Shown: positions 7,463-15,456 of the stretch, in pieces
Position numbering within the stretch: position 1 is the first letter of the stretch
Layout: each line of letters opens with the position of its first letter
NCBI GenBank assembly: GCA_029983705.1
Contig: JASBYZ010000008.1
Coordinates: 1 to 30,084, forward strand
Direction: 5' to 3'
Length of the DNA: 30,084 nt
Origin: Coriobacteriales bacterium
Lineage (GTDB): Bacteria; Actinomycetota; Coriobacteriia; Coriobacteriales; JAEZZM01
The notes under the pieces: generated by a model
What the model was told of the DNA's origin: nothing
What the model saw: only the letters and a program-made list of their open reading frames with translations
Database searches by the model: none
Program-made: the position numbers and the translations under genes

Positions 7463-8141
7463 ATGGCACAAATTTATTCTGAAGACACGCTAGACAAGTT
7501 AAATTCTGCTAACTCATCCCTTGATCTTATTCAGGCAATTAATTGGGACGAAGTCTGGTCTAATTGCGAAGACTCAAGGTTTTATCAAGCTCAAGTCAGA
7601 AGACGTGTGCGACCTGAATATGTATACGCAATTGATAAAGCAGTTGTAGCTAAAAGTGGCATGTCAGTCTTAATTCCAAAAGCAAATGGTGGGGCCATCA
7701 CTATACCAATGGCACTTGCTGGTGCACGCGTTACTATTGTTAACGATGATACCCAGGCGCTTGAGCGAATTAAAAAGCGCGCAAAAGAAGAATGGGTGCG
7801 CCCTGGTTTGATTTCGTATGTTGAGGCAGGCTTTGATGATGACTGGGCAAAGGCGGGGGGTAGGACCTCATTCAGTTGTTATCCTGTCTCGCGCAGTTAT
7901 CAGGGGAAGCCTTAAGAAAACTATCGAGAAGCTCTGTGAATATGCGTCAAAGCGTGTGGTTATGACGGTGGAGTTATATAGAGAGTGTCCAGCTGGAGAG
8001 TGTGAACATGCCCAGAGTCGCTGCACCGATCACATTACTATTTTAAACCAGGTCCTAGCCCTAGGTTATGAGCCAAGCTTAAACTATATCGAAGAAGATG
8101 ATGGCACGCGCTATGCCATGTTAGCTTGGTCTGTTGAATAG
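7463..8141 (+). pseudogene. SAM-methyltransferase-like gene with a frameshift in a G6 tract
   Basis: Two overlapping frames together make one protein of about 225 residues. The first runs from ATG 7463 (AAGG Shine-Dalgarno 5 bases before; an upstream TTG at 7433 is less likely) through AGARVTIVNDDTQALERI and GFDDDWAKAG. The second continues with VGPHSVVILSRAVIRGSLKK, RVVMTVELYREC and TRYAMLAW to a stop at 8141. The join is at six G, 7855-7860; five G would give one continuous frame (DWAKAGVGPHSVV). The reconstructed pattern, with a late 'D.V..SR.l...L...L' strand-helix, resembles small Rossmann methyltransferases, although the N-terminal glycine motif is degenerate. As read, the product ends at 7915 with a nonsense tail. 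It may be a real mutation, a slippage-prone switch, or a base-calling error. Confidence 0.6.
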
Positions 8142-8213
8142 TATTTCAGAGATGTAAAGAGCTTTTGAAGCTCATGTAAACTTTAAAAGAATTATCTTTT
8201 CGCCCTAATTTTA

Positions 8214-8253
8214 AACCACATCCTGTGTAATAATTCACAAGGTGTGGTTTTTT
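8214..8253 (+). terminator. Intrinsic terminator downstream of the methyltransferase-like gene
   Basis: A 14-position stem (8214-8227 with 8236-8249; one C-A mismatch and one wobble) closes an 8-base loop and is followed by six T (8248-8253). It lies about 70 bases after the methyltransferase frame and 33 bases before the TetR start. Because it is palindromic and directly upstream of a TetR gene, it could also double as an operator. Confidence 0.7.
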
Positions 8254-8285
8254 ACACATTCAGTGAATTATAGGGAGAAAAATCT

Positions 8286-8966
8286 TTGAGTGAACTTGTT
8301 AAGCTTGATAGAAGAAGCATAAGAACGCGGGCAAAGCTAAGAGAGGCACTTGCCCAAGAAACCCTTCAGCACGGTATAGAAGGTGTAACCGTCTCAAGCC
8401 TTACTGAGCGTGCAGATATTAATCGCAGAACATTCTATTCGCACTTTAAAGATGTTCCAGACTTAATTGACCAGTGTGAAACAGAGGCGCTTCAAGAGCT
8501 TGTTGCCATGCTTGATAGTGTTAAGGACACAAGCTTAGATGAGCTTTTTGCAGCGCTCAAGCGCAGTGAGGGCTATCCGGCGGCAGAGACAGTTTTTACC
8601 TTTTTGCAAGAGCATGCAAACTTTATGCAGGCTATGCTTGGACCAAAAGGGGACGGAAACCTCTGCATTAGACTCAAAGATATTATTTGGGCTCACCTTA
8701 AAAACAGGTTTTTGAAGGGTGTAGATCCAAGAGTATTAGGTCCTGTTTTTAATTATTACGTTGAATACAATATCTCGGCAGTGCTAGGAGTTATACAGCG
8801 CTGGCTTGCTACTGGTATGCAAGAGAGCCCTAAAGAGATGGGCAGGATTGTTACCGTCATTATGTTTGTGAGACCAGGTGACCTCTATGGTAAGCCACTT
8901 GAAGAACAAACATTCTCACTCTTTTCTCTTTTAGATAATGACTTCATGGAGGCCTTTGATGAATAA
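8286..8966 (+). CDS. TetR/AcrR-family transcriptional regulator
   Basis: A 226-residue one-component repressor. Residues about 10-60 form the TetR DNA-binding domain: RTRAKLREALAQETLQ, then SSLTERADINRRTFYSHFKD, where 'rtFY.HFkd' is the recognition-helix signature. The remaining helical domain would bind a ligand; I cannot tell which. The start is TTG, preceded by AGGGAG 8 bases upstream. The gene ends inside the first codons of the dehydratase-activase gene (8-base overlap), so the two are co-translated and the regulator probably controls that gene and itself. The palindrome at 8214-8249 is a possible operator. Confidence 0.88.
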   Translation: MSELVKLDRRSIRTRAKLREALAQETLQHGIEGVTVSSLTERADINRRTFYSHFKDVPDLIDQCETEALQELVAMLDSVKDTSLDELFAALKRSEGYPAAETVFTFLQEHANFMQAMLGPKGDGNLCIRLKDIIWAHLKNRFLKGVDPRVLGPVFNYYVEYNISAVLGVIQRWLATGMQESPKEMGRIVTVIMFVRPGDLYGKPLEEQTFSLFSLLDNDFMEAFDE

Positions 8967-11673
8967 GCTTGCACAACTTGCTAAAGATGCCAAGCTTTAC
9001 CTTGGCATTGACGTGGGCTCCACCACGGTAAAGCTTGCAATTTTAGATGAAAACTTCAAGGCAGTATACGCACAATACGAGCGCCATCATACCGATGTTC
9101 GCCAAACTGTGCGTGAGCTCTTTGAAGCAGCAAAAGAAAAATTTGGCTCCACTAAGATGTCTACTGCCATTACTGGATCGGGTGGACTTTTGCTTGCACA
9201 GTGGCTTGAACTTGAGTTTGTGCAAGAGGTTATCGCGTCAAAGCGTGCGGTTGAAACATTCATCCCTCAGACGGATGTAGCAATTGAGCTGGGCGGAGAA
9301 GACGCAAAGATTATCTACTTTGACCAGGGCATTGAGCAGCGTATGAATGGTACCTGTGCGGGAGGTACGGGTGCCTTTATTGATCAGATGGCATCTCTTT
9401 TAGACACCAACGCCCAAGGATTAAATGAGCTTTCAAAAGGCATGCAAACCATTCACCCTATCGCATCACGCTGCGGTGTGTTTGCAAAGTCTGACGTGCA
9501 GCCGCTCTTAAATGAGGGAGCAAGAAAAGAAGATATTGCAGCCTCTATTTTTCAGTCTGTAGTAACGCAAACTATCTCTGGTCTTGCCTGCGGAAGACCA
9601 ATTAGAGGACACGTTGCATTCTTGGGCGGTCCGCTCCAATATCTTTCAGGCTTGCGTGATCGTTTTCAGATTACCTTAGGCCTTGACGATGAATCGATGA
9701 TTGTTCCAGAAAACGCCCACCTCTTTGTAGCAAGTGGTGCAGCAATTGAGGGAGCTATTGGTTTTGGCGAGAAAAAAGAGCCAGTATCATTTGAAGAACT
9801 CCTTTCTCGCCTGAACAATTTAGGAGATATCCAAGGCTCAGAAGTTGACCGTCTTCCAGCTCTCTTTGAAAGTAAGGAAGAACTCGATGAATTTAGAGCG
9901 CGCCACTATTCTCAAAAGGTAGCCCGCGCTGAGCTCTCAGAATATACAGGTAAGCGCGTCTACATTGGTATTGATGCGGGCTCTACTACCATGAAGTCTG
10001 CAATGGTGGGAGAGGACGGAGAGCTTCTTCATACCTGGTACGGTCCTAACCACGGAGATGTCTTGGGCAGTGCTAAAAAAGTTATGGCTGACATGTATGA
10101 ACACATGCCAGAGGGCGTTGAAATTGGGCATGTGACCTGCACCGGATATGGTGAAGGACTCTTACTTGAAGCGCTCAACGCAGACTCTGGAGAAATCGAA
10201 ACCGTAGCACACTTGCGCGGTGCTCAAGAAGTGCTTCCCGGTGTTGAATTTATCTTAGACGTAGGCGGACAGGACATGAAGTGTCTGCGCGTAAAAGACG
10301 GCGTCATTGAGCACATCATGTTAAATGAGGCATGCTCATCTGGCTGTGGTTCGTTTATTTCTGCTTTTGCAGACTCAATGAACATGTCAGTGCAAGACTT
10401 TGCAAAAATTGCACTTGAGTCAAAGGCACCAGTTGACCTGGGCTCAAGATGCACCGTGTTTATGAACTCACGCGTAAAGCAAGCTCAAAAAGAGGGAGCA
10501 ACAGTTGCAGATATTTCTGCCGGACTCTCATATTCTGTTATGAAAAACGCCCTCTTTAAGGTTATTAAAATTAGAGACCCTAAAGAAATTGGCGATAAGG
10601 TTATCGTTCAAGGTGGTACCTTCTTAAACGATTCTGTCTTAAGAGCATTTGAGCTTCTCACCACCAAAGAGGCCTATAGACCTGATATTGCAGGAAACAT
10701 GGGAGCGTATGGAGCCGCACTTCTTGCTAAAGACAGAGCCACCAAGGAAGGTTCAGGCGTTTTAAGTCTTGATGAGATGAACGCCATGAAGGTTAAAATC
10801 CAGCACGTAAGGTGTGGTAGATGTTCTAATGCCTGCATGCTTACCGTTAATAACTTTGGTGGTAGACGTCGCTTTATCACTGGTAACAGGTGTGAAAAAG
10901 GCGCAGGAGTTAAGCGCAATAAGACACTCGCCCCAAATCTGTTTGAATATAAAGAAAAGATGCTTTTTGGCTATGAGCCACTTGAACGAGAGAGTGCTCC
11001 CCGCGGATGCGTAGGTATTCCTCGTGCGCTCAACATGTATGAGAACTATCCGTTCTGGTTTACCTTCTTTACCAAGCTTGGCTTTAGCGTGGCGCTTTCA
11101 GATGTGACCACCAAGCAAACTTATGAGGCGGGAATTGAGTCAATGCCGTCTGAATCTGTGTGCTATCCTGCAAAGCTTAGCCACGGCCACATTATGAATT
11201 TGATTGAAAAAGACCCTGACTTTATCTGGTTCCCTTGCATTAAATGGGAGAAAAAAGAGGACCAAGATGCTGGTAACTCTTATAACTGTCCAGTAGTTAT
11301 GTCATATCCTGAGGCACTTAAACTCAATATTGATGAGATTGTTGAGGGTAAGGTAAGCTTCTTAAATCCATTTGTTCCATACCAGGATAAAAAGGAACTT
11401 AAGCGTCGTCTCTACGCTATTTTTGGCGATGAGAGAGAAGAAGCGCGTACTCAAGAGAACTCTCGCGTAAAGGGTCCAAAGATTAGTAAAAAAGAAATTG
11501 ATGAGGCAGTGGATGCAGCCTGGGCAGAAGATGAGGCATTCAAAAAAGATATGCAGCGCGCAGGCGAGCAAACCTTGGCTTGGATCAAAGAGCACGACGC
11601 TCACGGTATTGTATTAGCTGGTAGACCTTATCATAACGACCCAGAAATTAATCACGCCATACCTGAGCTTTAA
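8959..11673 (+). pseudogene. 2-hydroxyacyl-CoA dehydratase activase/dehydratase fusion, N-terminal part ending at a premature TAA
   Basis: About 904 residues holding two BadF/BadG/HgdC-type ATPase domains. Domain 1 begins GIDVGSTTVKLAIL (residues 16-29) with cluster-ligand Cys133 (NGTCAGGTGAF) and Cys172 (SRCGVFAKSDV). Domain 2 begins GIDAGSTTMKSAMV (about 337) with Cys459 (ACSSGCGSF) and Cys498 (SRCTVFMNSRV). A Cys-rich segment (Cys619, 622, 626 and 645) leads into the dehydratase-like half. The family uses ATP to drive one electron into a dehydratase [4Fe-4S] centre. The start at 8959 is set by GGAGG at 8948-8952; an in-frame ATG at 8938 lacks this. The frame halts at TAA (11671-11673) inside GRPYHNDPEINHAIPEL, where relatives read straight on. 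Homologues are about 1,400-1,500 residues, so this is roughly the first 60%. Confidence 0.85.
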
Positions 11674-11691
11674 ACTTCATATAACTTTGCA

Positions 11692-13392
11692 GTGCTCACA
11701 GAAGACTCTATTGCACACCTTGCAAAGCCAGATAGACCTATTAGAGTAGTTGACCAGTGGATGTATCACTCACGCCTCTATCGTGCAGCAAAATACACTA
11801 CCACAAGAAATGACCTCGACTTAATTCAGCTTAATAGCTTTGGTTGCGGACTTGATGCACTTACCACAGACCAAGTTCAAGAGATTTTAGAGACTGCTGG
11901 AAAGGTTTATACCGTACTTAAGATTGACGAGGTATCAAACCTTGGAGCTGCCCGCATTAGAGTTCGCTCACTTATGGCAGCCCTTGAAGATAAGCGTATT
12001 GAACTTCTTAAGGCCTCTTCAGAAGAAAACGAAGCACTTGAGGGTGAAACTGAACAAAAGCTTCCAACCTATCGTGAATCTGCTTCATCAGCCTTTAAGA
12101 AGGTAAGGTTTACCCAGGAGATGAAGGATAAGAAGTACACCATCCTCTCACCTCAAATGGCTCCAATTCACTTTGATCTCTTGCGTGAGGTCTTTAATGC
12201 TGAGGGCTATAACTTTGTGCTCTTGCCTTCAGTTGACCAAGGAGCAGTTGAAGCTGGTCTTAAGTACGTAAACAATGATATTTGCTATCCGTCCATTTTA
12301 GTTACCGGCCAAATTATGGAAGCGGTAATGAGCGGTAAATACGATATGGATAATACCGCTGTTATTATTACTCAAACCGGTGGTGCCTGTAGAGCAACTA
12401 ACTACATTGCCTTAATTAGAAAGGCACTTAAAGATGTTGGCCTTGAGCATGTACCAGTTATTGCGCTTGGTCCAAGCGGACTTGATGAGCACAACGAGGG
12501 CTTTAAGGTCTCCCTTGACCTGCTTAAGCGTGCAATCTATGCCATCTTATATGGTGATGTAATTATGCAAACGCTCTATCGCACCAGACCATATGAGGCA
12601 AAGCCGGGTTCTGCAGATGCCCTCTACGATAGCTGGATGGCTAAGGCTGAGGCTATGATGGGAGATATCACGCGTGCTAAGTTTAGAAAGCTTGTTCAAG
12701 ATACCGTAGATGATTTTGATAACTTAGAACTTGTAAATGATAGATCTAAACCACGCGTGGGTGTGGTAGGAGAGATCTTGGTTAAGTTCCATCCAACTGC
12801 AAATAATCAGGTTGTAAAGGTTATTGAGTCAGAGGGCTGTGAGGCTGTAGTTCCGGGACTTGCTGACTTCTTCCTCTACTCAATTTCTGGAAACGTAAAC
12901 TGGGTTGATGAGCTTGGCACAAGCTTTAGCAAGTACTTTGGAGCTAAATTTGGCATCAACTTACTTGAGTGGATGAGAAAACCTGCGGATGATATATTGC
13001 GTGCATCCAAGCGTTTTGAGGCTCCGGTACCTATTTTAAACATGGCCGATAAGGCAAAAGACGTAATCTCACTCTGCAACACTGCTGGTGAGGGATGGCT
13101 GCTTACCGCTGAGATGATTGACCTTATTGAGCAGGGTGCGCCAAATATTGTCTGCACCCAACCATTTGCTTGTCTACCAAATCATATTGTGGGTAAAGCG
13201 GTAATTAAGGAATTGAGAAAACGCTATCCAAAGTCTAATATTGTTGCTGTTGATTATGACCCAGGTGCCTCTGAGGTAAATCAGCTCAACCGCATTAAAT
13301 TGATGATTGCAGTTGCTAAAAACAACTTTATTGAAGAACATGGTGAGTTAGGAACTGTTCATACAAAAGAGCCAGAAAAAGCTCTTAAGTAG
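11692..13392 (+). pseudogene. 2-hydroxyacyl-CoA dehydratase activase/dehydratase fusion, C-terminal part
   Basis: The same frame as the preceding fragment resumes directly after the TAA (TSYNFAVLTEDSIAHL). The first possible start is GTG at 11692, with no Shine-Dalgarno, so this half is unlikely to be made separately unless the stop is bypassed. The 566 residues belong to the HgdB/HgdC-associated dehydratase-like region of the long activase family (DUF2229-type): NNDICYPSILVTGQ, TQTGGACRATNYIALIRKAL, and CTQPFACLPNHIVGKAVIK, with Cys residues placed as cluster ligands. The sequence shows no other decay, and 567 codons remain open, which argues for a very recent mutation or a base error. The GerMN lipoprotein gene begins 10 bases later. 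Confidence 0.8.
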
Positions 13393-13402
13393 GTGATTAA
13401 TT

Positions 13403-14056
13403 ATGGCTTGTATAAAAAAGATGAGTGCTCTCGCTTTGTGTGCTGCGCTTGGCCTAAGCTTGAGTGCCTGTGGTCAGCCCCAAACAAATGAGATTGAGCC
13501 ACCGGTTGAGGCTTCACAAAGTGCAATTCCAAGTGCTGAGACCTCACTGAGCGCGCCAGAACTTTCAGTTGAGAGCTCTAATGCATCTTCTATTGCCTCA
13601 AGCATTGTAAAGCCTGATCCTGTAAAGCCTGCAGACGACATTACCATTAAGGCAACCTTGTATTTTGTTCAAAACGATAAGGTAGTTGGCGTGGATGATG
13701 AGCTTAACGCTAAAAGCTTGACTCCTGAACTGGTGCTCAAGCGTCTCTTAGAAGGACCTAGTGAAGAGCAAAAGGCCCATAGCATTACTACTGCAATACC
13801 TGAGGGAACTAAGCTCAATGGTGTAGAGATGCAAGAGACTGTTGCCGTGGTAGATCTCTCTAAAGAGTTTGAATCTGGTGGAGGAACAAGCTCTATGCGC
13901 GCACGCATAGCTCAGGTAGTCCATACCCTTGGACATTTATATGGTGTAGAGGCAGTGCTCTTTAAAATTGACGGTAAAGAAGTAAGCACCTTTGGTTCTG
14001 AAGGCTTAACGCTTCAAGGGCCACAAACACCAGATATGTGGCCGCTTGAGCTTTAA
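13403..14056 (+). CDS. GerMN-domain lipoprotein
   Basis: 217 residues. The signal peptide has Lys5-Lys6, a hydrophobic core (ALALCAALGLSL) and a lipobox LSAC with the lipidated Cys at 23, so it should be anchored to the outer face of the membrane. A Ser/Pro/Glu-rich linker spans about 25-75. Residues about 80-195 form a GerMN (sporulation/spore germination) domain: IKATLYFVQND, TPELVLKRLLEGPSEEQK, IPEGTKLNGVEMQETVAVVDLS. In non-sporulating actinobacteria this domain occurs in cell-envelope lipoproteins of unclear function, for example LpqB. Start supported by AGGTG 8 bases before the ATG. The 10-base gap behind the dehydratase gene suggests the same transcript, though a shared function is not evident. 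Confidence 0.85.
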   Translation: MACIKKMSALALCAALGLSLSACGQPQTNEIEPPVEASQSAIPSAETSLSAPELSVESSNASSIASSIVKPDPVKPADDITIKATLYFVQNDKVVGVDDELNAKSLTPELVLKRLLEGPSEEQKAHSITTAIPEGTKLNGVEMQETVAVVDLSKEFESGGGTSSMRARIAQVVHTLGHLYGVEAVLFKIDGKEVSTFGSEGLTLQGPQTPDMWPLEL

Positions 14057-14068
14057 TGAGTTTTAGTC

Positions 14069-14347
14069 TTATACGCGGTACATAAAGTCAAAAATATCTT
14101 CTCGATATACAGAGATTTCAAGCTTGAGCTCTGAGGCAAGTTCTTTGAACTGGTCTTGGAGCTCATCCAAACTAATGTTTGCATGCTCTAAATCAACAAC
14201 CATAATCATGGTAAAAAGGCCGCTTACAATACTTTGTCTGATGTCTAAAATATTTCCATTGGCCTCAGCAAGAATTTTTGAGGTGGCATACACAATTCCG
14301 CTGCGGTCTTTACCAACCACATGAATTACGCAGGTATTAGAAGGCAT
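14069..14347 (-). CDS. ACT-domain protein, UPF0237 family
   Basis: A 92-residue protein that is essentially one ACT domain: CVIHVVGKDRSGIVYATSKIL (a 'GkDr.GIv' ligand-loop signature), ANGNILDIRQSIVSGLFTMIMVVD, and a C-terminal strand-helix ending DIFDFMYRV. ACT domains bind amino acids or other small ligands and regulate partner proteins. UPF0237 members normally sit directly upstream of UPF0210; here the only UPF0210 gene in the window (6027-7391) lies about 6.7 kb away on the same strand. AAAGAAG before the ATG is a modest Shine-Dalgarno. It is convergent with the GerMN gene, with 12 bases between stops. Confidence 0.88.
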   Translation of the reverse strand: MPSNTCVIHVVGKDRSGIVYATSKILAEANGNILDIRQSIVSGLFTMIMVVDLEHANISLDELQDQFKELASELKLEISVYREDIFDFMYRV

Positions 14348-14405
14348 TTCAATCTTCTTTCAAGTAGGAGACAAATACGTATCTATAAATAATAGCGTAA
14401 AAGAT

Positions 14406-15359
14406 TTAGTGCTGAGCTTGCAAGATCCACTCTTTTGCATCCTGGTAAGCATTTTGAGTTTCTAAGTCTGGCTTGATTGCCTCATTAAGCCAAATCTTAC
14501 CTTGCGCATCCTTAAGTTTTCCTGTGGTGAGCTGAATAATTGATCCATCATATAGGGGAAACTGGCTATTTACACTGGTGTATGAAGCACTTGGTGTACC
14601 AAAAAATTTAACCTTTGTTATGGTCTTAAGTGCAAGCGCGGTAATTTCAGCTGAACTTGCTGTGTGCTCGTTAATAAGCACGGCAACTGGAACTGGCTTT
14701 ACTTTTGTAAGAGTTTTAAGCCTTGGGTTTGATCCAGCATTTATATTTCCATTCTCTAGGTTTACAGGTGTGAGATTGTCAAACTTATCTACAAATGAAA
14801 GAAGGGTGCCGTCTTCAAGAAGTGAGGAGAGGCCTAAAATCATAGGTCCCATGTCGCCTCCGGTGTTTTCTTGTAAATCAATAATAACTCCCTGGTAGTT
14901 TTGGGCGAGAAGGGTCTCGTTAATTGTATTTGCATACTGATCTAAAAAGTCTTTTTCGCCGTAGATAAGTGGGGGAAGCTTGATATAAAGAATCTCACCG
15001 TCTTGCTTTATATCTGGAAGCGTGTTTTTTGAGCTTTCATCACTAATCTGACTTGGAGTATTAAAGCTCGCATGCTTTCCGCCAGCTACTGAGAGCGCTT
15101 CTTGTATTGCATCATGGCACTCCTCATAGGACTGGGCGTCTTTTACACTTAGAAAGGCTTGCTCTTTAGCACTTTTCCAAGTATCACCTGTTGCAAATAT
15201 ACCTTGATTCATCTTGTTTAAGGCTTGCTCAGTGTATTTTTGGGGACTTGGCGGAAAAAGATAGATATTAAAATTTGGACCATAGACATAAAGCAGGCCA
15301 AGTGCTGCAACAAGAAAAACAATGAATACGGTAAGGATTACCTTTAAAGCTTTTGCCAT
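14406..15359 (-). CDS. S41-family peptidase, nisin-resistance-protein (NSR)-like
   Basis: About 317 residues: one N-terminal membrane anchor (about 4-27), a helical cap region, and an S41 tail-specific protease core. GGKHASF places a His at about 96 and NEHTASSAEI places Ser at about 235. NSR of streptococci uses a His98/Ser236 dyad with the TASSAE motif and has almost the same length (about 320) and a single anchor, so the match is strong. The classical CtpA catalytic Lys is absent, as in NSR. NSR clips the tail of nisin and gives lantibiotic resistance; other substrates are possible. The upstream ATG at 15371 is rejected because GGGAG (15364-15368) is well placed only for the ATG at 15359. 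No nsrFP transporter or two-component system lies nearby. Confidence 0.75.
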   Translation of the reverse strand: MAKALKVILTVFIVFLVAALGLLYVYGPNFNIYLFPPSPQKYTEQALNKMNQGIFATGDTWKSAKEQAFLSVKDAQSYEECHDAIQEALSVAGGKHASFNTPSQISDESSKNTLPDIKQDGEILYIKLPPLIYGEKDFLDQYANTINETLLAQNYQGVIIDLQENTGGDMGPMILGLSSLLEDGTLLSFVDKFDNLTPVNLENGNINAGSNPRLKTLTKVKPVPVAVLINEHTASSAEITALALKTITKVKFFGTPSASYTSVNSQFPLYDGSIIQLTTGKLKDAQGKIWLNEAIKPDLETQNAYQDAKEWILQAQH

Positions 15360-15372
15360 ATATACTCCCATA

Positions 15373-15412
15373 ATAAAAACGGCTACCTGTTATATGCTAA
15401 CAAGTAGCCGTT
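15373..15412 (-). terminator. Intrinsic terminator of the flavoprotein gene, directly ahead of the NSR-like gene
   Basis: Minus-strand hairpin: a 9-bp arm (AACGGCTAC, 15404-15412 with 15378-15386), one mismatch, 5 more pairs, loop of 5, then a TTTTTATT tail (15371-15378). It ends the flavoprotein transcript 45 bases past its stop. The Shine-Dalgarno of the NSR-like gene begins 5 bases after the T-tract. Confidence 0.85.
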
Positions 15413-15456
15413 AAATTAATTACACGGGACTGTAACAAGTAGTCAAAAGTTTGGCC

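Noticed and set aside
7855..7915. Programmed ribosomal frameshift in the methyltransferase-like gene
   Set aside because: The change needs a +1 (or -2) shift, but no heptameric slippery site, internal Shine-Dalgarno or pseudoknot is evident; an extra G in a homopolymer explains it more simply.
8159..8173. Hairpin GAGCTT-TTG-AAGCTC just after the methyltransferase-like gene
   Set aside because: The stem is only 6 bp with no T-run after it; the nearby 8214-8253 hairpin is the better terminator.
11662..11700. Two separate genes with a re-initiation site at 11692
   Set aside because: The GTG has no Shine-Dalgarno, and residues before it (TSYNFA) belong to the same protein family, so this is a broken single gene.
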